From positions 871,001 to 935,000 of the forward strand of contig NZ_CP048796.1 in the NCBI RefSeq assembly GCF_010748935.1: 64,000 bases of DNA, given 5' to 3'. The stretch comes from Providencia vermicola. Lineage in GTDB: Bacteria; Pseudomonadota; Gammaproteobacteria; Enterobacterales; Enterobacteriaceae. The translations under genes and the position numbers were made by a program. Below the pieces are notes generated by a model. The model made no database searches. It had not been told where the DNA came from and was given only the letters and a program-made list of their open reading frames with translations. Shown piece by piece: positions 1 to 7,643 of the stretch (positions within the stretch are counted from its first letter, which is position 1; every line of letters starts with the position of its first letter).

Positions 1-1
1 A

Positions 2-268
2 AATGCTAAAACCATTCTGTGGAATGGCCCAGTTGGTGTTTTTGAATTCCCTAACTTCCGTAAAGGAACCGAAATCGTTGCACGTGCAATCGCTGATAGT
101 GAAGCTTTCTCTATCGCGGGTGGTGGTGACACATTAGCGGCTATCGATTTATTCGGTATTGCGGATAAGATTTCATACATTTCAACAGGCGGCGGTGCAT
201 TCCTTGAATTCGTTGAAGGTAAAAAACTGCCGGCGGTTGTGATGCTGGAAGAACGTGCTAAAGCGTAA
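2..268 (+). CDS. pgk: Phosphoglycerate kinase, C-terminal fragment (cut by window edge)
   Basis: Only the last 88 codons are present; the reading frame is open from base 2 to a TAA. Phosphoglycerate kinase transfers phosphate between 1,3-bisphosphoglycerate and ADP in cytosolic glycolysis. The visible part is the end of the nucleotide-binding domain: NGPVGVFE, the glycine-rich GGGDT loop and [10 protein letters not shown], all typical of Pgk. The next gene is fbaA, the usual enterobacterial order (epd-pgk-fbaA), so the two are probably cotranscribed. The identification is secure; the fragment is incomplete only because the window starts inside it. Confidence 0.97.
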   Translation, partial: NAKTILWNGPVGVFEFPNFRKGTEIVARAIADSEAFSIAGGGDTLAAIDLFGIADKISYISTGGGAFLEFVEGKKLPAVVMLEERAKA

Positions 269-284
269 TTAATTTGTCATGAAC

Positions 285-308
285 AACAGGCTGCGTAGGC
301 AGCCTGTT
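285..308 (+). other. Intercistronic hairpin between pgk and fbaA
   Basis: A perfect 10-bp inverted repeat, AACAGGCTGC and GCAGCCTGTT, with a 4-base loop. Only three T follow, so it is not a convincing terminator. An mRNA-stabilising or attenuating hairpin between two cotranscribed glycolytic genes is the likeliest reading. Confidence 0.55.
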
Positions 309-327
309 TAACACAGGACCTTTTCAA

Positions 328-1404
328 ATGTCTAAAATTTTTGATTTTGTAAAACCGGGTGTTCTCACAGGTGATGATGTACAGAAAGTTTTCGCAGTTG
401 CCAAAGAAAATAACTTCGCATTGCCAGCGGTGAACTGTGTCGGTACAGACTCAATTAATGCCGTACTTGAAGCGGCAGCGAAAGTACGTGCTCCAGTTAT
501 TGTTCAGTTTTCTAACGGCGGTGCGGCTTTTATCGCGGGTAAAGGCTTGAAAGCAGAAGGGCAACAAGCCGCTATTCTGGGTTCAATCTCTGGCGCACAT
601 CATGTTCATCAAATGGCTGAGCATTATGGTGTTCCTGTGATCCTACATACTGACCACTGCGCACGTAAATTGCTGCCATGGATTGATGGTTTGTTAGATG
701 CAGGTGAAAAACATTACGCGAAAACCGGTAAGCCTCTGTTCTCTTCACATATGATCGACCTGTCTGAAGAAACTCTGGAAGAAAATATCGAGATCTGTGC
801 TAAGTATCTGGCTCGCATGGCAAAAATTGACATGACGCTAGAAATCGAACTCGGTTGTACTGGCGGTGAAGAAGATGGTGTTGATAACACCGGTATGGAC
901 AGTTCAGCGCTGTACACTCAACCAGAAGACGTTGCTTACGCGTATGAGAAACTGAGCGCAATCAGCCCACGTTTCACTATCGCGGCTTCTTTCGGTAACG
1001 TTCACGGTGTTTATAAGCCAGGTAACGTCCAGTTAACGCCAAAAATTCTACGTAACTCACAGGACTATGTTTCTGAGAAATTTAATCTGCCTCACAACAG
1101 CCTAGACTTTGTTTTCCACGGTGGTTCTGGCTCAAGCGCTGCTGAAATCAAAGAAGCGGTTAGCTACGGTGTTATCAAAATGAACATCGATACAGATACT
1201 CAGTGGGCAACTTGGGAAGGTATCCTGAACTACTACAAAAAGAACGAAGGTTATCTGCAAGGTCAGTTGGGTAACCCAGAAGGTGATGACAAGCCTAACA
1301 AAAAATACTATGACCCACGTGTATGGCTGCGTAAAGGTCAAGAATCCATGGTTGTTCGTTTAGAGCAAGCATTCAAAGAACTGAACTGTGTTGACGTTCT
1401 ATAA
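328..1404 (+). CDS. fbaA: Class II fructose-1,6-bisphosphate aldolase
   Basis: The enzyme reversibly cleaves fructose-1,6-bisphosphate to dihydroxyacetone phosphate and glyceraldehyde-3-phosphate in the cytosol. The 358-residue protein is one residue shorter than the E. coli enzyme. The zinc ligands and catalytic acid fall at the E. coli positions: D109 and H110 in HTDHC, E174 in LEIELGCTGG, H226 in NVHGVYK and H264 in FHGGSGSS. An AGGACC ribosome-binding sequence precedes the ATG. It follows pgk and ends before a strong terminator, so it closes the glycolytic operon. Nothing is unusual in it. Confidence 0.98.
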   Translation: MSKIFDFVKPGVLTGDDVQKVFAVAKENNFALPAVNCVGTDSINAVLEAAAKVRAPVIVQFSNGGAAFIAGKGLKAEGQQAAILGSISGAHHVHQMAEHYGVPVILHTDHCARKLLPWIDGLLDAGEKHYAKTGKPLFSSHMIDLSEETLEENIEICAKYLARMAKIDMTLEIELGCTGGEEDGVDNTGMDSSALYTQPEDVAYAYEKLSAISPRFTIAASFGNVHGVYKPGNVQLTPKILRNSQDYVSEKFNLPHNSLDFVFHGGSGSSAAEIKEAVSYGVIKMNIDTDTQWATWEGILNYYKKNEGYLQGQLGNPEGDDKPNKKYYDPRVWLRKGQESMVVRLEQAFKELNCVDVL

Positions 1405-1443
1405 TTGTGCTTAGGCTTGGTTAACCAAGCTAATCGCTAAATC

Positions 1444-1479
1444 AATCCCCCAGTAGGGTTATCTTACTGGGGGATTTTT
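1444..1479 (+). terminator. Rho-independent terminator after fbaA
   Basis: A perfect 12-bp stem (AATCCCCCAGTA / TACTGGGGGATT) with a 9-base loop runs into a T tract 40 bases after the fbaA stop codon. Confidence 0.9.
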
Positions 1480-1562
1480 GTATTTTTGAGCACTAAAACT
1501 AAATGTATAACAAGCTAATATGGAAGTTATTATTTTTTATTTGTTATAAAGGAGATATTTGA

Positions 1563-1967
1563 GTGAGTCGATGGATCCAGAATTTTTTAATCGCTATTGT
1601 TGGTGTCTTATCAATAGGTTGTTCAGTGACAGGTAACAACGATAGGCTCGTCTATAAATTTGAAAATGATGAGTTTATTTTAGAAAAAGAGTGCGTTTCT
1701 GTACTTCAATTGGGACATTCACAGTTAAAAAATGACTATGTTTTGAATATTGAGATCAATAGAACACCTAAATGTTCGGAAAGATTTAATTCTCTTCTGA
1801 GTAAAAATATTGGTAAAAAGGTATCTCTTTACTTCGGTGTAAATAAAATTTCTCAAACGTATATCGCAGGGGAAATACAATCTGAAAATGGATATAGACA
1901 GGCATTTTCGGATAAAAAAGTAATAAATAATATTTTAGAAAGTTATGGACGAAATGCTAAAAACTAA
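1563..1967 (+). CDS. Small lipoprotein with SecDF P1-head-like region
   Basis: A 134-residue protein starting at GTG, chosen because AAGGAG lies 7 bases upstream. It has a hydrophobic N-terminus and a cysteine at about residue 20 (VLSIGC), consistent with a lipoprotein signal although the -3 residue is not the usual leucine. Residues about 65-125 (IEINRTPKCSERF, then NIGKKVSLYFGVNKIS and AGEIQSE) read like the P1-head subdomain of SecD, which also occurs in stand-alone small lipoproteins. That resemblance is from memory and no function follows from it. The gene is monocistronic and much more A+T-rich than fbaA. A plain hypothetical lipoprotein is the fallback. Confidence 0.6.
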   Translation: MSRWIQNFLIAIVGVLSIGCSVTGNNDRLVYKFENDEFILEKECVSVLQLGHSQLKNDYVLNIEINRTPKCSERFNSLLSKNIGKKVSLYFGVNKISQTYIAGEIQSENGYRQAFSDKKVINNILESYGRNAKN

Positions 1968-2019
1968 AAGAAATCACGTTGTACTTCTTTTAGTTTTATA
2001 TAGTTAAATAATGAATTAT

Positions 2020-2717
2020 TTAGGGAAGCTTATACTGACCGTGATAGGTACTGAATGTGATTTTATGCGTATACTTGCAGTTCCACCACCAGTAGCTTCA
2101 ATAAGATAAGCTCCTGGTCCCACTGTATTAACCGTTTTCATTCCACTAGATATTTAATCCCCACATCAAATGATGACTCTAAGTTTGATGAATTATTAAA
2201 ATTAACGGTATACGAATGGGGAGTATTGGTAATTTCATTTGGCATACTTGTGAGGAGATCTTTCCACGCACTCCATATCCCTGGCATTGCAATAATACCT
2301 GTTGACTGTATAGGCCCTGAATAACCACATGGACCTTGTCTTTTCCTTGCGACTCTGGCTCTATCTAAACTCGCCATAATCATGCTTTTTTTCATATTCC
2401 TGAATTGCGCAAATCTTTGACTGTAAATTCTTAAAGCACCCGTCTTATCACCACTATTGATCGCTTTCATTCATTCTTGAAAATTTTTCTCTTTAAGATA
2501 CGGACAATTCTTTTCACCACAAACAAGATAAACATTGTTCTTTAATGCATCCTTGACTTCAGGCGGCAAGCTTGCTGGGATGAAGTCATGATTAACTTGT
2601 ACATCATTGAACTCCCATGCTTTTGAATGTGGATCCCAGTGTGTATCAGGTATATATGAGGTATACCACTATTACAATTATAGGGGCGTAGCTAGGTCGA
2701 ATAGGGGGTCTTTTCAT
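2020..2717 (-). pseudogene. Decayed gene of unknown function with several frame lesions
   Basis: Read on the minus strand, an ATG at 2717 with AAGGA upstream opens MKRPPIRPSYAP. The reading then needs two frame changes near 2640-2680 to join YNCNSGIP and TSYIPDTHWDPHSKAWEF. It runs well until an in-frame TGA near 2470 (KNFQE, stop, MKAINSGD) and continues to YLVE near 2140. A further frame change is needed to reach the end, VNTVGPGAYLIEATGGG through SISFPK, with TAA at 2020-2022. The pieces join end to end into one protein of about 230 residues, so this is one broken gene rather than several small ones. I do not recognise the family. Clustered sequencing errors are possible but less likely than decay. 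Confidence 0.65.
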
Positions 2718-2887
2718 TTGAAATTCCTTTTATTTATTCCATTAACTATTTAAATTTATTAGATATTATTTTTAATAAACAAATAAAATAGTAGCCATGA
2801 AATTGCATAGAGTAAATAAACGAAATTTGTTTATATGTCATAGGAAAGCTGCATCGTAATGATGTTTACGATGCAGCAAAAAAGCAT

Positions 2888-3256
2888 TTATAACGAACGT
2901 GGTGTTCCTTGGTGGAAACGGAGCTGCCATTGGTTGTGCTGATTTTTGCTCCAAATCGATGAGCGTAGTGTTTGTTTAATAGGTATCCCATTATCAAGTT
3001 GAAAACTTAAATAGGTGATGAGCACTGTATTCGCATCTATCTGTGCACATTGGAAATTTTCGGAGTGAATTTCCAATAAATTATTAGCTTGAGTGAGGGC
3101 TAAAAGTGTCTCTGTTTTATCGGCGCTCACACCAGAGCGGCAAAATTCTAAAAACGCTGGGTGCAGAATATTTTCAAGAAATTCTAAATTATCTCTATTT
3201 GAATAATGGTGTAGCTTTTTTTCTAGTGTGATTAGGTGATCAAAGAGTTTTTGCAT
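2888..3256 (-). CDS. NTF2-like / DUF4440-type protein
   Basis: A soluble protein of about 122 residues with no signal peptide. Residues 1-60 are helical (LEKKLHHYSNRDNLEFLENILHPAF) and the rest alternates as beta strands ending in WQLRFHQGT. This is the SnoaL/NTF2-like cone fold typical of DUF4440 proteins, which often bind small molecules; the substrate is unknown. The ATG at 3256 was chosen over a TTG at 3283 because it follows the upstream LysR stop codon by 13 bases. It is cotranscribed with that LysR gene and divergent from the ankyrin/deaminase operon, so it may belong to the same pathway. Confidence 0.7.
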   Translation of the reverse strand: MQKLFDHLITLEKKLHHYSNRDNLEFLENILHPAFLEFCRSGVSADKTETLLALTQANNLLEIHSENFQCAQIDANTVLITYLSFQLDNGIPIKQTLRSSIWSKNQHNQWQLRFHQGTPRSL

Positions 3257-3269
3257 ATCATGTTCTTTA

Positions 3270-4121
3270 TCAAAGTTGTTCAAATTGTCGTGCTAGGCGT
3301 TCAGCTAGCGTTAAAACCACTTCTGAATTGCCATGGACATGCAGAGCAATTTCCATCTCCTCTGCATCAGGAAAGCCTTCTTGTGCAGTCAGTATACGAT
3401 GCTGTGGTAGCTTAGCTCGCAGTGGTAATAAACTGATGCCAAGGCCATCGGTAATGGCGCTTTGAATACCAGCAAGGCTTGTGCAAGTATAGGTAATATG
3501 CCAAGGGCGCTGTTCAATATCCAGTAAGCGGAACATATCGTTACGATACAAGCCATTTTCAGGGAAAACAATCAAAGGCAAAGAATCGGCATTAACATGT
3601 TGATTATTAGCGCTTGTTAGCCAACATAAAGGTTCTGGCCAACGATAATGGCTCTTAAATTCACCTTTTCGTTGCTTCACTATAATTAAATCGAGTTCAC
3701 CTTGCTGGTATCGTTGATGAAGTTGGCGGCTTAAACCACTGGTAACCTCTAAACGAATGTTCGGGTGGTCACGCATAAACGTCGCAAGGGTTGGTGTAAC
3801 TTGCCCAGAAGCAAAATCTTCAGGGAAACCAAGACGTAACGTTTGGATCACCGCATTGCCCGTAATTTTCATAAAAAACATATCATTGAGTGCGATAATT
3901 TTTTTGGCATAACTGAACAGGATTTCACCAGTTTCAGTTAATGTGAGCATTCGATGGGCGCGTATCAATAAAGGCTGGCCCACTAAGGCTTCTAAGCGCT
4001 GGATCTGTTGGCTCAGAGTGGATTGAGTCGAGTTTAAATGTTGTGAAGCTACAGTGAAGCTGCCGGTCTCTGCCACCGCAATAAAAGTTTTAAGTAAGAC
4101 CAAATTTAATAACGTATTCAT
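3270..4121 (-). CDS. LysR-family transcriptional regulator
   Basis: Residues 1-60 form a classic LysR winged helix-turn-helix (LLKTFIAVAETGSFTVASQ, then STLSQQIQRLE), followed by a periplasmic-binding-protein-like effector domain to residue 283. The length is normal for the family. The start at 4121 (MNTLLNL) matches usual LysR N-termini; a second ATG at 4139 would add six residues, and neither has a strong ribosome-binding site. It is transcribed away from the ankyrin/deaminase/transporter operon across an 85-base gap, the usual arrangement for a LysR protein controlling its divergent neighbour. The inducer is unknown; the neighbours suggest a nucleobase-like or cyanate-like small molecule (inference). 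Confidence 0.9.
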   Translation of the reverse strand: MNTLLNLVLLKTFIAVAETGSFTVASQHLNSTQSTLSQQIQRLEALVGQPLLIRAHRMLTLTETGEILFSYAKKIIALNDMFFMKITGNAVIQTLRLGFPEDFASGQVTPTLATFMRDHPNIRLEVTSGLSRQLHQRYQQGELDLIIVKQRKGEFKSHYRWPEPLCWLTSANNQHVNADSLPLIVFPENGLYRNDMFRLLDIEQRPWHITYTCTSLAGIQSAITDGLGISLLPLRAKLPQHRILTAQEGFPDAEEMEIALHVHGNSEVVLTLAERLARQFEQL

Positions 4122-4206
4122 TTTATAGATACCTAGCATTTGAATATTTAATTTTTAAATAGCATATATTTTCAGTAGATTAAATAGATTGCAGAGGAGG
4201 GGGACA

Positions 4207-4893
4207 ATGAAAACACTATTTTTGCCAGCCAAATGGCTAGGCTATATGTTAGTTATTCTTAGTATATCATTGATATTTATTGTTAAATCATTTGCACAGG
4301 CAAATTCATCATCTCTAGTCGCTTTGGCTGAAAAAGGGGATTTGCCGGCGGTTACCCAAGCTATTCAACAAGGAGCAGATATTGAGCAACGAGACTTACG
4401 TTTGCGTACTCCCTTAATGGCGGCAACACATGCTAATCAAATCGAGGTGGCTCAATTTTTAATTGAACAAGGTGCCAATGTGAATGCACGCGATGCAATA
4501 CAAGATTCCCCTTATTTATATGCAGGGGCTAGGGGATTACAGGAAATTTTAGAAATGACCCTAGCCCATGGCGCGGATTTGAAAAGCACTAACCGCTATG
4601 GTGGAACAGCATTAATTCCTGCCGCAGAGCGCGGGCATGTAAAAACGGTACAAACTTTAATTGATGCGGGAGTCGACGTTAATCATGTAAACAGATTAGG
4701 CTGGACGGCTCTGATAGAGGCAATCATACTGGGTGATGGTAGTGAAAAATATGCGGCTATTGTGACTCAATTGATCAAGGGTGGCGCCGATGTCAATTTA
4801 GCGGACGCTTCAGGAAAATCTCCGTTAGCGTTGGCCAAGCAAAAGGGTTATGACAATCTAGTTGAAATTCTTGAAAATTCAGGAGCTAAGTAA
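4207..4893 (+). CDS. Exported ankyrin-repeat protein
   Basis: The start at 4207 follows GAGGAGGGGG closely; an upstream ATG at 4189 has no ribosome-binding site. Residues 1-31 form a signal peptide (a basic start, then LGYMLVILSISLIFIV and a cleavable SFA). About five ankyrin repeats follow, with recurring ALAEKGDLPAV, TPLMAATHANQIEVAQFL, GADLKSTNRYGGTALI and GADVNLADASGKSPL. The 228-residue product is therefore probably periplasmic and mediates protein contacts. Its stop codon overlaps the next start as TAATG, so it is translationally coupled to a deaminase. That pairing is notable because the deaminase has no export signal. No enzymatic role is implied. Confidence 0.85.
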   Translation: MKTLFLPAKWLGYMLVILSISLIFIVKSFAQANSSSLVALAEKGDLPAVTQAIQQGADIEQRDLRLRTPLMAATHANQIEVAQFLIEQGANVNARDAIQDSPYLYAGARGLQEILEMTLAHGADLKSTNRYGGTALIPAAERGHVKTVQTLIDAGVDVNHVNRLGWTALIEAIILGDGSEKYAAIVTQLIKGGADVNLADASGKSPLALAKQKGYDNLVEILENSGAK

Positions 4894-5357
4894 TGTTAGA
4901 TAAACAGTTTTTGCGACAAGCAATTTCACTGGCTAAAGAAAATGTTAAAACGGGTGGCCGTCCCTTCGGAGCCGTGATTGTTTGTGATGGTAAAGTCATT
5001 GCAACAGGGGTTAATCAGATGCTTGAATTGTGTGATCCCACAGCGCATGCAGAGCTAATGGCTTTAAGACAAGCAGGGGAGATCCTTCAGCGCACTCGAT
5101 TAGAGGATTGTGTGGTCTATGCGAGCGGACAACCATGCCCAATGTGTTTAGCGGCAATGCGTATGGCAGGGATTTCACGAATTATTTACGCTTATTCAAA
5201 TCAAGATGCAGAGCCATTTGGCTTATCAACAGAAGCAATTGCACAGGCACTTAGAGTGGAGCCACAACAGCAAAGCGGACTGACTTTTGTACAATTAAAG
5301 CCAGAAAATGAAACGCAATCAGCACTTTATACTTTTTGGCGGGAACAACAACATTAA
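4893..5357 (+). CDS. Nucleoside/nucleobase deaminase of the CMP/dCMP deaminase fold
   Basis: This cytosolic zinc enzyme hydrolyses an amino group from a purine or pyrimidine ring. The family signature is complete: H52-A-E54 (zinc ligand and proton-shuttling glutamate) and PC82-P-M-C85 (two zinc cysteines) in a 154-residue protein. The size and FGAVIV/ASGQPCPMCLAAM context fit the guanine-deaminase/TadA-like group, but the substrate cannot be read from sequence. The tRNA enzyme TadA is less likely because the gene sits in a regulated accessory operon. The start overlaps the ankyrin stop and the end overlaps the transporter start (TAATG), giving three coupled genes. Confidence 0.85.
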   Translation: MLDKQFLRQAISLAKENVKTGGRPFGAVIVCDGKVIATGVNQMLELCDPTAHAELMALRQAGEILQRTRLEDCVVYASGQPCPMCLAAMRMAGISRIIYAYSNQDAEPFGLSTEAIAQALRVEPQQQSGLTFVQLKPENETQSALYTFWREQQH

Positions 5358-6577
5358 TGAGTGAACGTCAAACAGCATCGCTGGGTTTAGTACTGACAAT
5401 CGTATTGGTCGGGATTAATTTAAGGCCGTTTATGACCGGCCCCGGCCCACTGATTGATGGCATTATGCAAACGACGGGGATGACTTATCAAGGTATTTCA
5501 TTACTCACCTTATTGCCTATGCTATTAATGGGAATAGGAGCCTTAATTGTTCCTGCGCTTAACCAAAGGCTGGGAGAGCGCTTAGGTATTAGTCTGGCAA
5601 TGTTATTGTTGTTCATCGGTTCCTTATGCCGCTTATTTGTTGCTGACAGTGCGCAATTGCTCATAACGGCTTTTATTTGTGGTGTCGGAGCCGCTTATAT
5701 TCAAGCCGTTTTTCCTGGATTAATTAAATTACGTTTTCCACAAAAAATGGCCGCAATGACAGGGCTTTATTCGGCGATGTTGATGGCAGGGGGAGCAATA
5801 GGTGCACAATTAACTCCCCTTATTGCTAATTTCTCATGTCATGAAGCGATACCATCTTGCACTCATGAGTCTGGTCATTGGCAAGCCGCTTTAGCATGGA
5901 TGGCATTACCCGCTTTATTTGCTTTATTCGCCATTATTGCCAATATACGCTCTTCAGCTTCTCATCAACATGCTGGAAAAGGGTCAGTTTTGCAGTTTTT
6001 AACAAAACCAAGAGCATGGTTGCTTATGGTTGGTTTTGGTCTTGTTAATGCGGGATATGGTTCAGTCGTAACATGGTTAGCCCCCTTTTTTATTGAACAA
6101 GGTATGAGTAGTGCAAAAAGTGGTTCACTTGTCGCTTTATTGAGTGTATTTCAAGCATTATCGGCTTTGTTAATCCCTGTTTTAGCTTCCCATAATATTG
6201 ATCGTCGATTTTGGTTGGTGGTAACGCTATGTAGCCAAGCAATTGGTTTTGCTGGTTTAGTGGTATTTCCTCATTCAGTGCCTTTTTTATGGGTTTGTTT
6301 AATCGGTATAGGGCTGGGTGGGTGTTTTGCACTAAGTATTATTACGTCTCTTGATCATTTGCCTCATCCTGCAAGCGCTGGCGCGTTAACCTCTCTGATG
6401 CAAGCTGGTGGATTTATTATTGCGGCCTTTGGTCCTTTCTTTGCCGCATGGCTACATGAAATCAGCCAAAGTTTCGCTTGGGTATGGGGCGCACATATCT
6501 TAATGATATTAATAACATTATTTCTTTTTTTGCGTCTTAATCCAAAACATTACGCTAAGCTATTCAGTATCAAATAG
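5357..6577 (+). CDS. MFS transporter, CynX/NimT-like
   Basis: A 406-residue inner-membrane protein with about 12 hydrophobic segments. The N-terminal LVGINLRPFMTGPGPLID and the loop GLIKLRFPQKMAAMTGLYS resemble the CynX (cyanate) and NimT/YeaN (2-nitroimidazole) branch of the major facilitator superfamily. The start at 5357 overlaps the deaminase stop codon; an in-frame ATG at 5336 would lie inside the deaminase gene. In this operon it probably imports the deaminase substrate or exports its product. The direction and substrate are inferred. Confidence 0.85.
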   Translation: MSERQTASLGLVLTIVLVGINLRPFMTGPGPLIDGIMQTTGMTYQGISLLTLLPMLLMGIGALIVPALNQRLGERLGISLAMLLLFIGSLCRLFVADSAQLLITAFICGVGAAYIQAVFPGLIKLRFPQKMAAMTGLYSAMLMAGGAIGAQLTPLIANFSCHEAIPSCTHESGHWQAALAWMALPALFALFAIIANIRSSASHQHAGKGSVLQFLTKPRAWLLMVGFGLVNAGYGSVVTWLAPFFIEQGMSSAKSGSLVALLSVFQALSALLIPVLASHNIDRRFWLVVTLCSQAIGFAGLVVFPHSVPFLWVCLIGIGLGGCFALSIITSLDHLPHPASAGALTSLMQAGGFIIAAFGPFFAAWLHEISQSFAWVWGAHILMILITLFLFLRLNPKHYAKLFSIK

Positions 6578-6600
6578 GTTTTAATGCACAAATTGCAAAT

Positions 6601-6619
6601 GATAATGATTGTTATTTTC
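6601..6619 (+). promoter_or_regulatory. Fur box upstream of the AraC regulator
   Basis: GATAATGATTGTTATTTTC matches 15 of 19 positions of the Fur consensus GATAATGATAATCATTATC by eye. It lies about 50 bases before the AraC-type start codon, so iron-replete Fur would repress the regulator. Confidence 0.75.
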
Positions 6620-6670
6620 TTGTTTCTTTGACAAGATAGCAGGCACATAGCCTTTGTTTCGAAAAAGATC

Positions 6671-7540
6671 ATGCAGCAGTGTTCTGAAGACAAACTTAAT
6701 CAAGCTCATTCCCATCGTGAAGATTACTCGATTGGTACTTTTATCAGGATCAGTCGTGGTGAGTTTGTGATCCCGCATGATCTTGGGATTGATGAAGAAC
6801 AACAGGCAGGCCTGAAGTTAGTGGCCATACATCAAGGCGCAATGGGTTGTCGTAGCAGCTCTGGACATAATGTCGAAGTGAATTCACCCTCATTGATACT
6901 CTCTGGCAGCCAGAAAAGCTATCAGTTATGCAACCTGTTTCGCGCCTGCCAACCAATGAAATATACAATGATTGATATTTCACCTGAGTGGCTTGAACAG
7001 CATCAATTAGTTTTGCCTGATAGCTGCTATCCCTCTCATAAAGCTCAACTACGCCATTTCGCGATCCCTGCGAGTGTATTAGCGATGACGCAGCAGTTAT
7101 TTACTTGTCCAACCCATCCTTCGTTACACCAACTTTATTTAGGTGCCAAGGTAACTGAAATTACTGCACTGTGTTTACATCATTTTTTACATGAACCAGT
7201 ACAAACAGCCCCAAAATTACGCCAACGTGAGATTGATAATCTACACATGGCAAAAGCTATTTTGATGCAAGAGTTAGAATCCCCTCCAAGTTTGGATGTA
7301 TTAGCTAAGCGTGTTGGCATGAATACGCGTAAGTTGACCCAAGGCTTCCGCCAGTTATTTGGTAATAGTATTTATGGTTGGTTACAGGAGTATCGTTTAG
7401 ATACCGCGTATCAATTGTTAACGGTGCATGACGCCAACATTTCGACCATCGCCTATCAGGTTGGTTATACCCCAGCCCATTTCTCTGTTGCATTTCGTAA
7501 GCGTTTTGGTCTCTCGCCAAATCAACTCAAAAAACGTTAG
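6671..7540 (+). CDS. AraC-family regulator of siderophore uptake (PchR-like)
   Basis: A 289-residue regulator. Residues about 1-185 form a variable sensing domain. The C-terminal 100 residues hold two helix-turn-helix motifs, LDVLAKRVGMNTRKLTQGFR and ISTIAYQVGYTPAHFSVAFR, ending in FGLSPNQLKKR. This matches the PchR/AlcR/YbtA group, in which the ferric-siderophore itself is the co-inducer that switches on its receptor gene. A Fur box precedes this gene, and the next gene is a TonB siderophore receptor with its own Fur box. The role is inferred from this arrangement. The ribosome-binding site is weak. Confidence 0.88.
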   Translation: MQQCSEDKLNQAHSHREDYSIGTFIRISRGEFVIPHDLGIDEEQQAGLKLVAIHQGAMGCRSSSGHNVEVNSPSLILSGSQKSYQLCNLFRACQPMKYTMIDISPEWLEQHQLVLPDSCYPSHKAQLRHFAIPASVLAMTQQLFTCPTHPSLHQLYLGAKVTEITALCLHHFLHEPVQTAPKLRQREIDNLHMAKAILMQELESPPSLDVLAKRVGMNTRKLTQGFRQLFGNSIYGWLQEYRLDTAYQLLTVHDANISTIAYQVGYTPAHFSVAFRKRFGLSPNQLKKR

Positions 7541-7604
7541 TTGTTGCCGGATAGCGATAGACAAAATCCGGCATTCGAAAGTAACCAATCCCATAAATTG
7601 CTAA

Positions 7605-7624
7605 ATTGATAACAATTATCATTT
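7605..7624 (+). promoter_or_regulatory. Fur box upstream of the TonB receptor operon
   Basis: Contains TTGATAACAATTATCATTT; on the other strand it reads AAATGATAATTGTTATCAA, a good Fur-type GATAAT array. It ends 20 bases before the receptor ATG, so Fur would block this operon under iron sufficiency. Confidence 0.75.
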
Positions 7625-7643
7625 AACTTTTTTAGGGTAGAAA

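Noticed and set aside
6581-6802. A 73-codon minus-strand frame covering the Fur box
   Set aside because: No ribosome-binding site or domain; it overlaps the AraC regulator and its promoter.
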